A stretch of DNA of 62,875 bases from Hufsiella arboris (lineage in GTDB: Bacteria > Bacteroidota > Bacteroidia > Sphingobacteriales > Sphingobacteriaceae), in assembly GCF_009834875.1 (NCBI RefSeq), contig NZ_WVHT01000015.1, forward strand, positions 1 to 62,875. Reading direction: 5' to 3'. The translations under genes were made by a program, and so were the position numbers. Shown here piece after piece: positions 8,691-16,816 of this stretch. The notes under the pieces were generated by a model. That model worked only from the letters and a program-made list of their open reading frames with translations, did no database searches and had not been told where the DNA came from. Each line of letters starts with the position of its first letter. Position 1 is the first letter of the stretch.

Positions 8691-9172
8691 TTATAAAATA
8701 ATATTTACTTTAGATCATCCGACTAAAAATAACAATTTCCGGTTGTTTCTAAATTCAAAATCCGCATACTTATAACGATGTTACAGCGACCTCATAGTGT
8801 CCTTTCAGCGACCTTATAGCGATGGTTGTCCGTGCTAAAGTCGCCCTATATTCGTACTATACTCGGTGTTCATTGGGCTGGAAGGCTATTTTGCCGAACA
8901 AAGTAGCTTGCAGAACCGATGAAAAGGCCTTTGATGTAATGGGATTTTCCGGTGAGTGGGGACACGCACCGGGCTGAGAGATTTCCGTTGCGTGCGGATG
9001 CCATATTGGTGGTCAGCGGAATGGTTTATTGTCGCTGTCATAAAAATGCTTTCAAACCTGCGTTTCCTGCACTACCCGATTCCTCCCTCGAGGGAGGTTA
9101 GGTGGGTGACGTTACTGTCTTTCAACAAGATCAAAACGGGATGCCCGCCTCCGCTCAATTCTTAGTGCAAAG
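8691..9172. other. Intergenic region with short repeats
   Basis: No gene seen in 482 bases. Around 8780-8825 there is a degenerate tandem pair (CAGCGACCTCATAG, CAGCGACCTTATAG). A perfect 16-base palindrome, CCTCCCTCGAGGGAGG, sits at 9082-9097, followed by TTAGGTGGGTGA; a related string occurs near 13992-14019. Confidence 0.6.
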
Positions 9173-10000
9173 TTATTTTAGGACAAGACACCCGTTTGTT
9201 AGCACTTCGACCACTTCCGAAGCCAGCAAATGCAATGTATCTACTCGTTTGGTCAGCATTTCCAGGTCTTCATCACTGATACTATACACGGTTGCATAAC
9301 GACCCTCCGTATAGGCATCGTCCAGTTTTTTCAGTAAGGCGATATCTTCCGGCTTATGAGTTGAAAACACCTGGGCAAATGCCGGCAGGTATTGAGCAGC
9401 ACACTGCTGCAGGATGCGTACTTCGTGCGAGCGTCGCTCGCGCCCGCACAAAAAGATGATCACCGCCCGCAGGCACAGTTCGGCCGACTGATGCAGCATG
9501 AACAGGGCCAGCCCCAGTGTCTGCGGGTCCTGCAAAAAGAAAAAGCAGCCTTCGTAGCAATGCAAAGCGGCTTGGAATTGGGCTTCGAAGACCAGCCGGG
9601 CCCGCTCGAGCACCAGGGATTGTTCTCCGGGAGCAAAGGACTGAAAATCCTTGTGTTTGCCGGTATCGTACAGCAGGTTATCCTTCCGGCAGATCATGGA
9701 ATAAAATACATGCCCCTGCTGCAGCTTCTGCACCAGGTAATTTGGCTTAACGATGAGACAATTACCGTAACCTATTCCCGCCAGTTCGAGGTAAGGCTGC
9801 ATTTCGGTAAAAGCGCGGGTGCAGGAAGGTTGCAGTACCACCAGGAGCAAACAGCTGCTTTCCGCCTCGCCAATGAACTGCTGCTGCATGCAGTAGATCT
9901 TATCAGGCTTCAGTACCTCGATGAGTAAACGGCAAAAAGCGGGAAGCTCCGGTTTGGGAGCAATTTGAGGTTTAGGTGAAGCGCTGGTTTCCATAAGCAT
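9173..10000 (-). CDS. HEPN domain protein with a degenerate N-terminal half
   Basis: 275 residues. The C-terminal half (about 140-270) looks like a HEPN domain: helix ALFMLHQSAELCLRAVIIFL, then the Rx4H motif in GRERRSHEV, then LLKKLDDAYTEGRYATVYSI. HEPN proteins are often RNases or partners of MNT nucleotidyltransferases. The N-terminal half (PAFCRLLIEVLKPDKIYCMQ, LLLVVLQPSC) has the layout of a nucleotidyltransferase fold, but the GSx10DxD catalytic motif is not visible, so it is probably inactive. An in-frame ATG at 9994 is an alternative start. It may be a toxin-like or defence-related RNase; no cognate antitoxin is obvious, although two XRE regulators lie on the other side of the hairpin at 10060. 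Confidence 0.7.
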   Translation of the reverse strand: MLMETSASPKPQIAPKPELPAFCRLLIEVLKPDKIYCMQQQFIGEAESSCLLLVVLQPSCTRAFTEMQPYLELAGIGYGNCLIVKPNYLVQKLQQGHVFYSMICRKDNLLYDTGKHKDFQSFAPGEQSLVLERARLVFEAQFQAALHCYEGCFFFLQDPQTLGLALFMLHQSAELCLRAVIIFLCGRERRSHEVRILQQCAAQYLPAFAQVFSTHKPEDIALLKKLDDAYTEGRYATVYSISDEDLEMLTKRVDTLHLLASEVVEVLTNGCLVLK

Positions 10001-10059
10001 TTTCGGGTTTAATCAATAGCTGCAGGAAACACAAAAAAGAAGGCGTGAAACCTGCTATC

Positions 10060-10169
10060 GTTCCGGAGGTACTGGTATACCATGAACACGATGGGGCAGG
10101 CTCACGCCTATGACGTGAGCACTTCACTCATCGCCTTGCGTTCATTGAAAATTACCAGTTTTCCGGAAC
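10060..10169 (-). repeat. Nested stem-loop upstream of the HEPN gene
   Basis: Three nested inverted repeats share a centre near 10110: GTTCCGGA with TCCGGAAC, extended by ACTGGTA with TACCAGT (10060-10077 and 10153-10169); ATGAAC with GTTCAT (10082-10087 and 10140-10145); GCTCACG with CGTGAGC (10100-10106 and 10114-10120). It lies 60 bases before the HEPN start, in its likely leader. It could be a folded RNA element or a small REP/MITE-like element. Confidence 0.65.
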
Positions 10170-10316
10170 AAGACTTTAAGTGCGAATGCTTCAATATTCG
10201 AAGAAGTCGCTAATTTATATACTATTTTATTTTCTCAGCATACATTCAAAGATAAAAGGATATTTTAATTGCGGAAATATATTACCGCGATTTATTTGAA
10301 TAAATCATTCACCTTG

Positions 10317-10562
10317 ATGGCATCAAGAACATATCTAATGCCGTCGAAGGATACTGAAGAACTGCAAAAAAAATTTGGAGAGAATCTAAAAAAGATTAGA
10401 GAAGAAAAAGGGTTGAGTTTAAGAGAAGTGGCTTCCAGATGCAATCTGGACAACAGCAACATATCTAAAATAGAAAATGGTCAATTTAACATACAACTTT
10501 CAAAGATTTTTGAATTAGCTAAGGGTTTAGGTGTTGAGGCTAGGGACTTGCTGAATTTCTAA
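10317..10562 (+). CDS. XRE-family helix-turn-helix regulator
   Basis: A Cro/C1-type DNA-binding protein of about 81 residues. The domain runs FGENLKKIREEKGLSLREVA, SRCNLDNSNISKIENGQ and LSKIFELAKGLGVEARDLL, so the protein is little more than the domain itself. A longer frame begins with TTG at 10269, but its extra residues are not domain-like; the ATG at 10317 or 10338 is more credible. A second, related regulator follows after 12 bases. Regulators of this size often act as antitoxins or local repressors; the target is unknown. Confidence 0.75.
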   Translation: MASRTYLMPSKDTEELQKKFGENLKKIREEKGLSLREVASRCNLDNSNISKIENGQFNIQLSKIFELAKGLGVEARDLLNF

Positions 10563-10574
10563 ATTTATTTGTTC

Positions 10575-10815
10575 ATGAGTGAACAGCAGAACATGTCTTC
10601 CATCGACCAGTATGTAATAGATTTTGTAAGAAAGCTGCGTATAGAAAAAGCTCTTAAACAAGAAGACATTGCTGTAATTATTGGCACACAACGAACTTTT
10701 ATCGCTAATGTAGAAAGTTCAAAGAATCGTGCTAAACAATCTGATACATATTAATTTGCTTGCCGACCATTTCGGGATTTCTCCGAGAGAGTTTTTGCCG
10801 AAGAAGGCATTGTAG
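10575..10815 (+). pseudogene. Second XRE regulator, frameshifted
   Basis: From the ATG at 10575 the frame gives an XRE domain start (QYVIDFVRKLRIEKALKQED, IAVIIGTQRTFIANVESSKN) and then stops at 10752-10754. From 10738 the +1 frame supplies the missing end, NLIHINLLADHFGISPREFL then PKKAL, stop at 10813. An indel near 10733-10738 (two bases lost or one gained) has broken the gene. It is possibly a non-functional partner of the intact XRE gene just upstream. Confidence 0.65.
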
Positions 10816-11138
10816 TTGGTGACGCGGGTCCGCTAAGCGAGACCCTGCTTGGACACAATTTAAATCAGAAAAGCCTTGGGAAGATAAACTGTCTTTAAGC
10901 CGAGTCCGCGACTCTTTTCCATTACTAAATCCGTAGCGCCCTGGGGAATTTCATGGACAGCCGGGTGATTAGGATGATTGTTGTAACAGCAAAAAAAGAT
11001 CTCTGATAGGCTTTAATTAACCACGTAGCATAGTCTTTCGAAAAGCGTTTAGTTGAAACAAAACTTTCGTGAGGCAGGTTATCGGTAAACAATGAGAATA
11101 AGGAAGGTGCGGCGAAAATTCACTGAAAAACTTACATT
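10816..11138. other. Intergenic region with a dispersed repeat
   Basis: No gene seen. It holds one copy of a dispersed repeat (10894-10960) and a small GGGTC/GACCC inverted repeat near 10826-10850. The bases before 11139 should carry the promoter of the 740-residue gene, but no confident promoter match was seen. Confidence 0.5.
10894..10960 (+). repeat. Dispersed intergenic repeat, copy 1
   Basis: The segment TTTAAGCCGAGTC ... GACTCTTTTCCATT ... AAATCCGTAG ... GGACA matches 20905-20968 in order and spacing with scattered substitutions. Neither copy is coding. Confidence 0.6.
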
Positions 11139-13361
11139 ATGAATGCAACTTCACCCTGGGCCGTTGCGGCTAAAGTATCAGTTGATGACCAACAACCGGA
11201 TATCGTTTTTTCCAAAGAAATTGGCGGCTATGCCATTCAGGTTTACTATACGAATAATTCGCTCTGGATTTCAGTTGCCTGTCCGAAAGGAGCGCGCATC
11301 GTTTTGCGCCCGGCATATACTCCCGATAATCAGCTGAAGCCAGGAAAAGTTAGTTCTCTTCCCGACGGGGTGCGGATATCGCTGTCCGCCTGTATCGGCC
11401 ATTTCCAGGTAGAACTTCGGTTCCCAGCGGAGGATGCAGCCTTGCTTCGCTACACCACAACCTTCAGGGCGGGCAACCCCCAGTTTTTTCCGTTTTGGCC
11501 GAGAGATATGGTCATCGTCGGGCCCCGTACGTTGGAAGAAGGGAACATTGAGGGAACAGTTCATATCAGCCAGGAAGGAACGCGTTCCGGATTGCAATAT
11601 TTCAGTTTAGACGAACCGCAATCGGGAACAGTATTGTATTTTCAAAACCTAACCGCTATCAACGATTATGCACAGCTTACAGAGACTTCACTTGGCAACG
11701 TCGTAGGAGGTACGTGGCCGGAACTGGGCTTCGCACTTCCCCCTACCATTAAGAACAAACCTGTACCGGCACACAGAGATGTAGTAATTTCAGATGCTTT
11801 TTTGGCATTCGATCAAAATAATCCTAAAAGTGAAACTGAGCTTGCCAGGCAATTTTTAAACCTGCTGGCAAGTATTTACATCGATCTGCCAAAACCCCAA
11901 ACGCAGTATTATGATTGGCCAGGAATGGTTGACCAGGGTTTACATGACCTCGAATTTAATCATGGCTGCTGGTCGCACGGTGCGGAGCAGGATTATTTGA
12001 ACGCCTATGTGGCTGATTATAAAACTCCGCCCGAGTCGATGGTCCAACTTGCCGTGTTGCTGCCCCTGGTTGATTACCATGACTGGTGCAAAACAGATCT
12101 GCCGGCCATCATGAAGATTAAAAACGGGCTGGACGCTTTTTATAACGATGATTTGAAGACAATTGTACGGTTTTTACCAGCACAGGAGGCTGAGCTCGAC
12201 GGATCGGAAGAACAGCTTAAACCCAATGTGATGGATTCCTGGTATCTGCACCATCCATTGCTAAACCTTGGTCGGCTTGCGCTTCGCGGCGATAAACAGG
12301 GAAAAAAACTCTTCCTGGGATCTTTAGATTTTACAATACGTGTAGCCCGCCATTTTAATTACGAATGGCCGGTTATGTATAACATAGAAACGCTGGAAGT
12401 TGTTAAAGCAGAAACTCAGCCGGGCGCAGGCGGTGAAAAGGATGTTGCCGGTTTGTACGCATTGGTAATGCTCCACGCATGGCAGCTCACAAAAGAAAAT
12501 AAGTATTTACTTGAGGCTAAGAAAGCCGCAAAGACACTGAAGAATAAGGGCTTTCACCTGTTTTATCAGGCGAACAACACGGCTTTTTCAGCAAATGCTA
12601 TGCTCTGGCTGCATATTGAAACGGGCGAAAAAGTATACCTCGATCTTGCCTATCTATGCCTCGCCAATCTTTTCAAGAACCTGCAGCTCTGGGAATGTGA
12701 TTATGGGTTTGCGAAAAATCACCCGACATTCTTTGCAATATTTCCATTGAACGATGCGCCGTATACTGCCGCTTATGAGGAGCAGGAGGTATTTGCAGCC
12801 CTGCATAATTTTTTGCTTTACGCAGATCAGGCCGATATCTTACCATCCGTGGCGCTGCTTGTTCCGGAATTCCTGCGTTACCTTGTCAATAGGGCCCCCT
12901 ACTACTATCCTCCAAACCTGCCCAAAGAAATGCTGGCGAAAGAAGTAAAGACAGGGCAGGTAGATCATAAACTTTGGATCGCGATTGAGGACATACACGA
13001 TGGCTGGGAGCAATCGGGCAGTGTCGGGCAGGAGGTTTACGGCGCCGGAGTAGCCTTCGGTATTATACCGCGTCATTTTTACCGTGTTCCGGATGAAGAT
13101 TTTATGATCTATATCGATTATCCTGCTGCCGATTTTAAATCACATAAAGGAAGTGTTTCATTTAAAGTGAGTGGCGACAGCCGCTTAACCTGCCGCATGT
13201 TAATTATAAAGAATGGTTCACTGCCGGTTTTTTCGGTAGCATGCAATGAAGAGCAATTAAAAGGCATGCGACGAAAAGACGACCATCTTGAATTTTTAGT
13301 ACCTGGAGATCAATACATACGGGTGAAGTGGAATGCGCATTCGCCCGAAAAAAAGGCATGA
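11139..13361 (+). CDS. Hypothetical protein, probably alpha/alpha-barrel
   Basis: 740 residues without a signal peptide or membrane helix, so cytosolic. I do not recognise the family. The first 240 residues look beta-rich (IQVYYTNNSLWISVACPKGA, FQVELRFPAEDAALLRYTT). The middle, about 250-610, is helical with repeated aromatic and acidic positions (YYDWPGMVDQGLHDLEFNHG, FNYEWPVMYNIETLEVV, PGAGGEKDVAGLYALVMLHA), the layout of six-hairpin glycosidases and epimerases. The end (about 640-735) is again beta-rich. A carbohydrate-related role is an inference from this layout only. It is flanked by repeat-bearing intergenic DNA on both sides and appears monocistronic. Confidence 0.6.
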   Translation: MNATSPWAVAAKVSVDDQQPDIVFSKEIGGYAIQVYYTNNSLWISVACPKGARIVLRPAYTPDNQLKPGKVSSLPDGVRISLSACIGHFQVELRFPAEDAALLRYTTTFRAGNPQFFPFWPRDMVIVGPRTLEEGNIEGTVHISQEGTRSGLQYFSLDEPQSGTVLYFQNLTAINDYAQLTETSLGNVVGGTWPELGFALPPTIKNKPVPAHRDVVISDAFLAFDQNNPKSETELARQFLNLLASIYIDLPKPQTQYYDWPGMVDQGLHDLEFNHGCWSHGAEQDYLNAYVADYKTPPESMVQLAVLLPLVDYHDWCKTDLPAIMKIKNGLDAFYNDDLKTIVRFLPAQEAELDGSEEQLKPNVMDSWYLHHPLLNLGRLALRGDKQGKKLFLGSLDFTIRVARHFNYEWPVMYNIETLEVVKAETQPGAGGEKDVAGLYALVMLHAWQLTKENKYLLEAKKAAKTLKNKGFHLFYQANNTAFSANAMLWLHIETGEKVYLDLAYLCLANLFKNLQLWECDYGFAKNHPTFFAIFPLNDAPYTAAYEEQEVFAALHNFLLYADQADILPSVALLVPEFLRYLVNRAPYYYPPNLPKEMLAKEVKTGQVDHKLWIAIEDIHDGWEQSGSVGQEVYGAGVAFGIIPRHFYRVPDEDFMIYIDYPAADFKSHKGSVSFKVSGDSRLTCRMLIIKNGSLPVFSVACNEEQLKGMRRKDDHLEFLVPGDQYIRVKWNAHSPEKKA

Positions 13362-13541
13362 TCATTAAACCCGGTACCGGGAAGGAGCCTCGCTGGTTAC
13401 AACGGTGGTAAGTCTAACCCCCTTTCAGCAAACTCTGTTCGACGCAGCAATGTCTGCAGTTTGCATATCCGCCGAAAGTTTTCTAACTCCTTGCTGATCG
13501 TTAAGCTTATTCAGGTACAAACAACTACCTATTTAAACAAT

Positions 13542-13604
13542 AAAATTGTCGCATAAAATTTTGTCGCATTAAATCGCGCGACAAAAAATTGTGCGACAAA
13601 ATTT
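13542..13604. repeat. Long palindrome with four TTGTCGCA motifs
   Basis: TTGTCGCA occurs at 13546 and 13561, and inverted at 13577 (one mismatch) and 13592. The spacing within each side is the same (7 bases), so the two 27-base arms fold on each other with about 21 of 27 positions pairing around an 8-base loop. The outer motif pair is perfect. It may be a transcription stop, a protein-binding site or a mobile-element relic. Confidence 0.65.
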
Positions 13605-14101
13605 ACAATGAAAATATCGGCAAGTTTTCCGGGATACTGCAAACAGCGAGTTGCAAAATTCTCCAACCAAAGAACGTCCTACCGGGCATTACCTGGTATC
13701 TGACTATGCGAAAAAATGCCCGGTTATGACCGGCAAGACGATTTGGGACAGCAAAACGTCACTCCTCGGCCCGGTGCGTGTCACGTCAACGGTGTATCGA
13801 GACACGCACTATGTCGGCAGGTTTTGATTGTTTGCAATTGGCATAGCTTAATTTATTAATAATTTGAGTCGTTCAAGCTTCGCTGAACATTCTGCAGCTT
13901 CTCTGAACGAGTAGTAACTGTCAACTAAAATCCGGACAAGACCACCTGTAAACTTTTTTTAGGACGATACATTAGCAAAGAATAGAAATTATTCCCCCTT
14001 GAGGGCGCTAAATGGGTGATTGTTAGTTATTGAATTTTCTTCAATAAACGCACCTGCTTGTAGATCGGCCAGCCCTTGTACTAACAATCGTAACCTTACT
14101 C

Positions 14102-14123
14102 GTTCCATTTTGTAAAGTGAAAC
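14102..14123 (+). promoter_or_regulatory. 22-bp palindrome, copy a (DUF1254 A1)
   Basis: Reads GTTCCA-N10-TGAAAC with a TTTGTAAA core, ending 104 bases before the A1 start codon. The motif and the bases just after it (TGATTAGA) are shared with copy b, so a and b were probably duplicated with their genes. Confidence 0.6.
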
Positions 14124-14227
14124 TGATTAGACTGTCTTTTAGAGACTGTATCTGCCAGCTTCCCCTTATTTTCATTTACCGAATTGTGATCCTCATATCA
14201 CAGGCATTAAATCGAAATAAAAGTTCT

Positions 14228-15709
14228 ATGAAAAAGATTAATTCTCGTTTGTTGTTCGCTCTTCTAATTGCTGGAATATGGCTATCTGCCTGCAATCAAA
14301 ACAAAACAAACACCGGAAACAACGCTGATTCGACCGGTAACACAAACGATTCATCGGCTACTGCTTTTAAACCAGCCAGCATCAAAGAACAACTAATTTA
14401 CCAGCGTGCCTTGCAGGCCGTTATCTGGGGCATGCCCGCGGTAAACTATGACCTGATGCTGCAGGAAATGCTTACAAAAACTTCCGCCAAACAAAACGAG
14501 ATCGTGTACTGGTCGCGCCCTGCCGACTGGCATAATCAAACGCTTACGCCCAATCCTGATGCGATCTATTTCATGGTATTCTTTAATACGAAGGATGCCG
14601 GGCCAGTTGTCATTGAGGTTCCTCCGGCAGAAGGCGGTTCTTCTTTTGCTGCTAATATTGACAACATATTTCAGATGCCGCTGGAAGATGCAGGGCCTTA
14701 TGGTGCCGATAAAGGCGCAGGCGGAAAATACCTGATTCTGCCTCCCGGTTACAAGCAAAAACCACCAGTGGGTTACATCGTACTGCCTGCCGATACCTAC
14801 GAAGGTTATGGACTGCTTCGTTCCAACCTCCCCAGCCACAGTGATGCAGATATTGCCAAATCGGTGACCTACGGAAAAAGACTTAAAGTTTATCCATTGT
14901 CAAAAGCAGGAAACCCGGGCGAAACCAGGTTCACTGACGCAAAGGATGTGATCTACGATTCCACTATTCCATTTGATGCAAAATTTTTCCGTTCGCTTGA
15001 CCGGATTGTACAAAGCCAGCCCTGGCTTACCCGCGACAAAGCGATGATCAATGTGCTTAAAACGATCGGAATAGAAAAAGGCAAATCATTCAATCCTGAT
15101 GCAGGAACAACTGAAATTTTAAATGCAGCTGCCAAAGGGGCGCATGATTATATCGAAGCGTTGTACGATGCTGGCTTTCCGCGGCTTAATGCTGATGCGC
15201 ATTGGGCGGTTCCCGCCATGCCGGAATTGGTAAAAGCAGGGTCTTCCGGTTATGCTGAAACCGATATCTACCCGGTTGATGCCCGCAGCCTCACTTATTC
15301 CATTGGTTACGTTGGGATCAAGCGTTTAGGCACGGCGCAGATATATCTGATTTCAGGCAAGGACAAAGATAACAACGACCTAAGCGGCGCTGAAACCTAT
15401 CGGCTTCATGTGCCGGCGAATGTGCCAACAAAGCAGTACTGGTCTGCAACGGTGTACGACCGTGTAACACATGCCCTGATTAAAAATCTATCACGTGCAA
15501 GCTGTGCCTCAAACGATAAAGCGGTTCAACAAAATGGCGATGGATCGGTCGATGTATACTTTGGTCCAAAGTCGCCGGCAGGCAAAGAACCCAACTGGGT
15601 TCCAACCGATTCAAAGGGTCGATTCGAAGTGCTGTTTCGACTTTATGGTCCGGAGAAAGCATTGTTCGAGAGAACATGGAAACTTGGGGATATTGAGAAA
15701 GTAAAATAA
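14228..15709 (+). CDS. DUF1254/DUF1214 lipoprotein A1
   Basis: About 493 residues. The ATG at 14228 gives a lipoprotein signal peptide with lipobox LSAC, whereas the frame extends further upstream only through non-signal residues. A DUF1254 domain follows (AVIWGMPAVNYDLMLQEM, TLTPNPDAIYFMVFFNTKDA, GPVVIEVPPA), then a C-terminal DUF1214 domain (YRLHVPANVPTKQYWSATVY, DGSVDVYFGPKSPAGKEPNW, RLYGPEKALFERTWKLG). Both domains are of unknown biochemical role. The protein is probably anchored in the periplasm. It is closely related to A2 at 21.2 kb and leads a run with a barrel protein, a sulfatase and B1. Regulation is probably through the palindrome at 14102. Confidence 0.88.
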   Translation: MKKINSRLLFALLIAGIWLSACNQNKTNTGNNADSTGNTNDSSATAFKPASIKEQLIYQRALQAVIWGMPAVNYDLMLQEMLTKTSAKQNEIVYWSRPADWHNQTLTPNPDAIYFMVFFNTKDAGPVVIEVPPAEGGSSFAANIDNIFQMPLEDAGPYGADKGAGGKYLILPPGYKQKPPVGYIVLPADTYEGYGLLRSNLPSHSDADIAKSVTYGKRLKVYPLSKAGNPGETRFTDAKDVIYDSTIPFDAKFFRSLDRIVQSQPWLTRDKAMINVLKTIGIEKGKSFNPDAGTTEILNAAAKGAHDYIEALYDAGFPRLNADAHWAVPAMPELVKAGSSGYAETDIYPVDARSLTYSIGYVGIKRLGTAQIYLISGKDKDNNDLSGAETYRLHVPANVPTKQYWSATVYDRVTHALIKNLSRASCASNDKAVQQNGDGSVDVYFGPKSPAGKEPNWVPTDSKGRFEVLFRLYGPEKALFERTWKLGDIEKVK

Positions 15710-15755
15710 TACGGTAAATCTCCAGGAGGAAGAGATTACAAAATAATCATTGGTT

Positions 15756-16742
15756 ATGAAAGATAAAAGAACAACTCGAATGCCTTATGCCCTTATTTGG
15801 TTGATTGCTTTCACCCTTCTCAATGTAACGGCAAAGGCGCAGTTAAAAGGCACGCACCTCTTAGGCGATATGGGCCTGCAATCCGGCAGTCAGCCGCCAC
15901 CATCCTTTACACCGGCCGTGGCATTGTATAATTATCATACGTCCAAATTTGTGACGGCAAACAAAGATGAGATCAAAGCCCCGGATATCAACATGTTCCT
16001 GCTGGGTTTGGGAGGAAGTTGGGTGACCAACGCTAAGATACTCGGCGGCAATTACGGTGGTTCCATTTTAATAGGATTTGCCTCCAGTAAAATCGAGGGA
16101 AACCTCATCGCTACCAAATCGTCCTTAGCCTTTACCGACTTATACGTACAGCCCCTGCAATTAGGCTGGAAAACAAAACAGGCTGATTTTACATTTGGAT
16201 ACGCCTTATACCTGCCAACGGGCAAATATGAATTGGGTGGCGATGATAACGCCGGCTTAGGAATATTGACGAACGAGTTTTCCGCAGGTACCACCGTTTA
16301 TTTCGATCCCAAAAAGGAATGGAATATTTCGACGCTGCTTTCTTATGGTATAAACAGCAAGAAAAAGAATACGCAGGACAATGAAATTACAGTCGGCAAC
16401 CCGCTAACCATCGAGGGCGGCCTGGGTAAAACCTGGTATAAACCGGTAAAGAGAACGCCTCTGCCCATGATCATCAACGCGGGTGCGGTTTACTACATGC
16501 AGTTTAAAACCACGGCTGATGAAATGAGAATCCCGGTGATCAGCAACAGTACATTTGACCTGGCGAATAAAGATCATATCTACGCGCTCGGCGCAGAAGC
16601 CAATGTTTTTATTCCCAAAATTAAATCAAGTATCGGCCTTCGCTGGGTGGGTGAACTTGGGGCGGAGAACCGCACACAGGGAAATTCTTTTTTTATCACG
16701 ATAGCGCCTTTCATCACATTTTTTGAACCAAAAAAGAAGTAG
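15756..16742 (+). CDS. Outer-membrane protein of the MetA-pathway (SphA-like) family
   Basis: About 328 residues. The ATG at 15756 precedes a signal peptide ending near TAKA|Q. The body is a predicted barrel with strand patterns typical of proteins annotated as phenol MetA degradation or transporter (QLGWKTKQADFTFGYALYLP followed by TGKYELGGDDNAGLG, then WNISTLLSYGINSKKKN), ending FITIAPFITFFEPKKK. Members of this family are thought to be channels for hydrophobic compounds; the substrate is unknown here. It starts 46 bases after A1 and is probably co-transcribed with it. A related but distant barrel at 41.8 kb also has the regulatory palindrome upstream. Confidence 0.75.
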   Translation: MKDKRTTRMPYALIWLIAFTLLNVTAKAQLKGTHLLGDMGLQSGSQPPPSFTPAVALYNYHTSKFVTANKDEIKAPDINMFLLGLGGSWVTNAKILGGNYGGSILIGFASSKIEGNLIATKSSLAFTDLYVQPLQLGWKTKQADFTFGYALYLPTGKYELGGDDNAGLGILTNEFSAGTTVYFDPKKEWNISTLLSYGINSKKKNTQDNEITVGNPLTIEGGLGKTWYKPVKRTPLPMIINAGAVYYMQFKTTADEMRIPVISNSTFDLANKDHIYALGAEANVFIPKIKSSIGLRWVGELGAENRTQGNSFFITIAPFITFFEPKKK

Positions 16743-16749
16743 GTGAGGC

Positions 16750-16782
16750 AGGTGTCAGACACTTTAAAAATGTCAGACACCT
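16750..16782. repeat. REP-like palindrome with GTCAGAC
   Basis: AGGTGTCAGACA (16750-16761) and TGTCAGACACCT (16771-16782) form arms with one central mismatch, around CTTTAAAAA. It lies in the short gap between the barrel gene and the sulfatase gene. It shares the GTCAGAC core and the same central mismatch with the palindromes at 20738 and 24213. Confidence 0.65.
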
Positions 16783-16816
16783 AAAAGGCCAGGAACAAAC
16801 ACGTCTAAAAAGCATC

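Larger units (their letters stand above)
13362..14227. other. Long intergenic region with structured repeats
   Basis: No gene seen in 866 bases. It contains the TTGTCGCA palindrome cluster (13542-13604), a CCCTTGAGGG string near 13994 resembling the palindrome at 9082, and the regulatory palindrome at 14102. The open frame that begins at 14117 starts inside that palindrome, so the true start of the next gene is taken as 14228. Confidence 0.6.

Noticed and set aside
9392-9928. 178-codon open frame on the plus strand opposite the HEPN gene
   Set aside because: The minus strand encodes a recognisable HEPN domain over the same bases; the plus frame has no family features and no sensible start region.
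14117-14227. N-terminal extension of DUF1254 A1 starting at 14117
   Set aside because: It would begin inside the palindrome and bury the lipoprotein signal peptide that starts at 14228.
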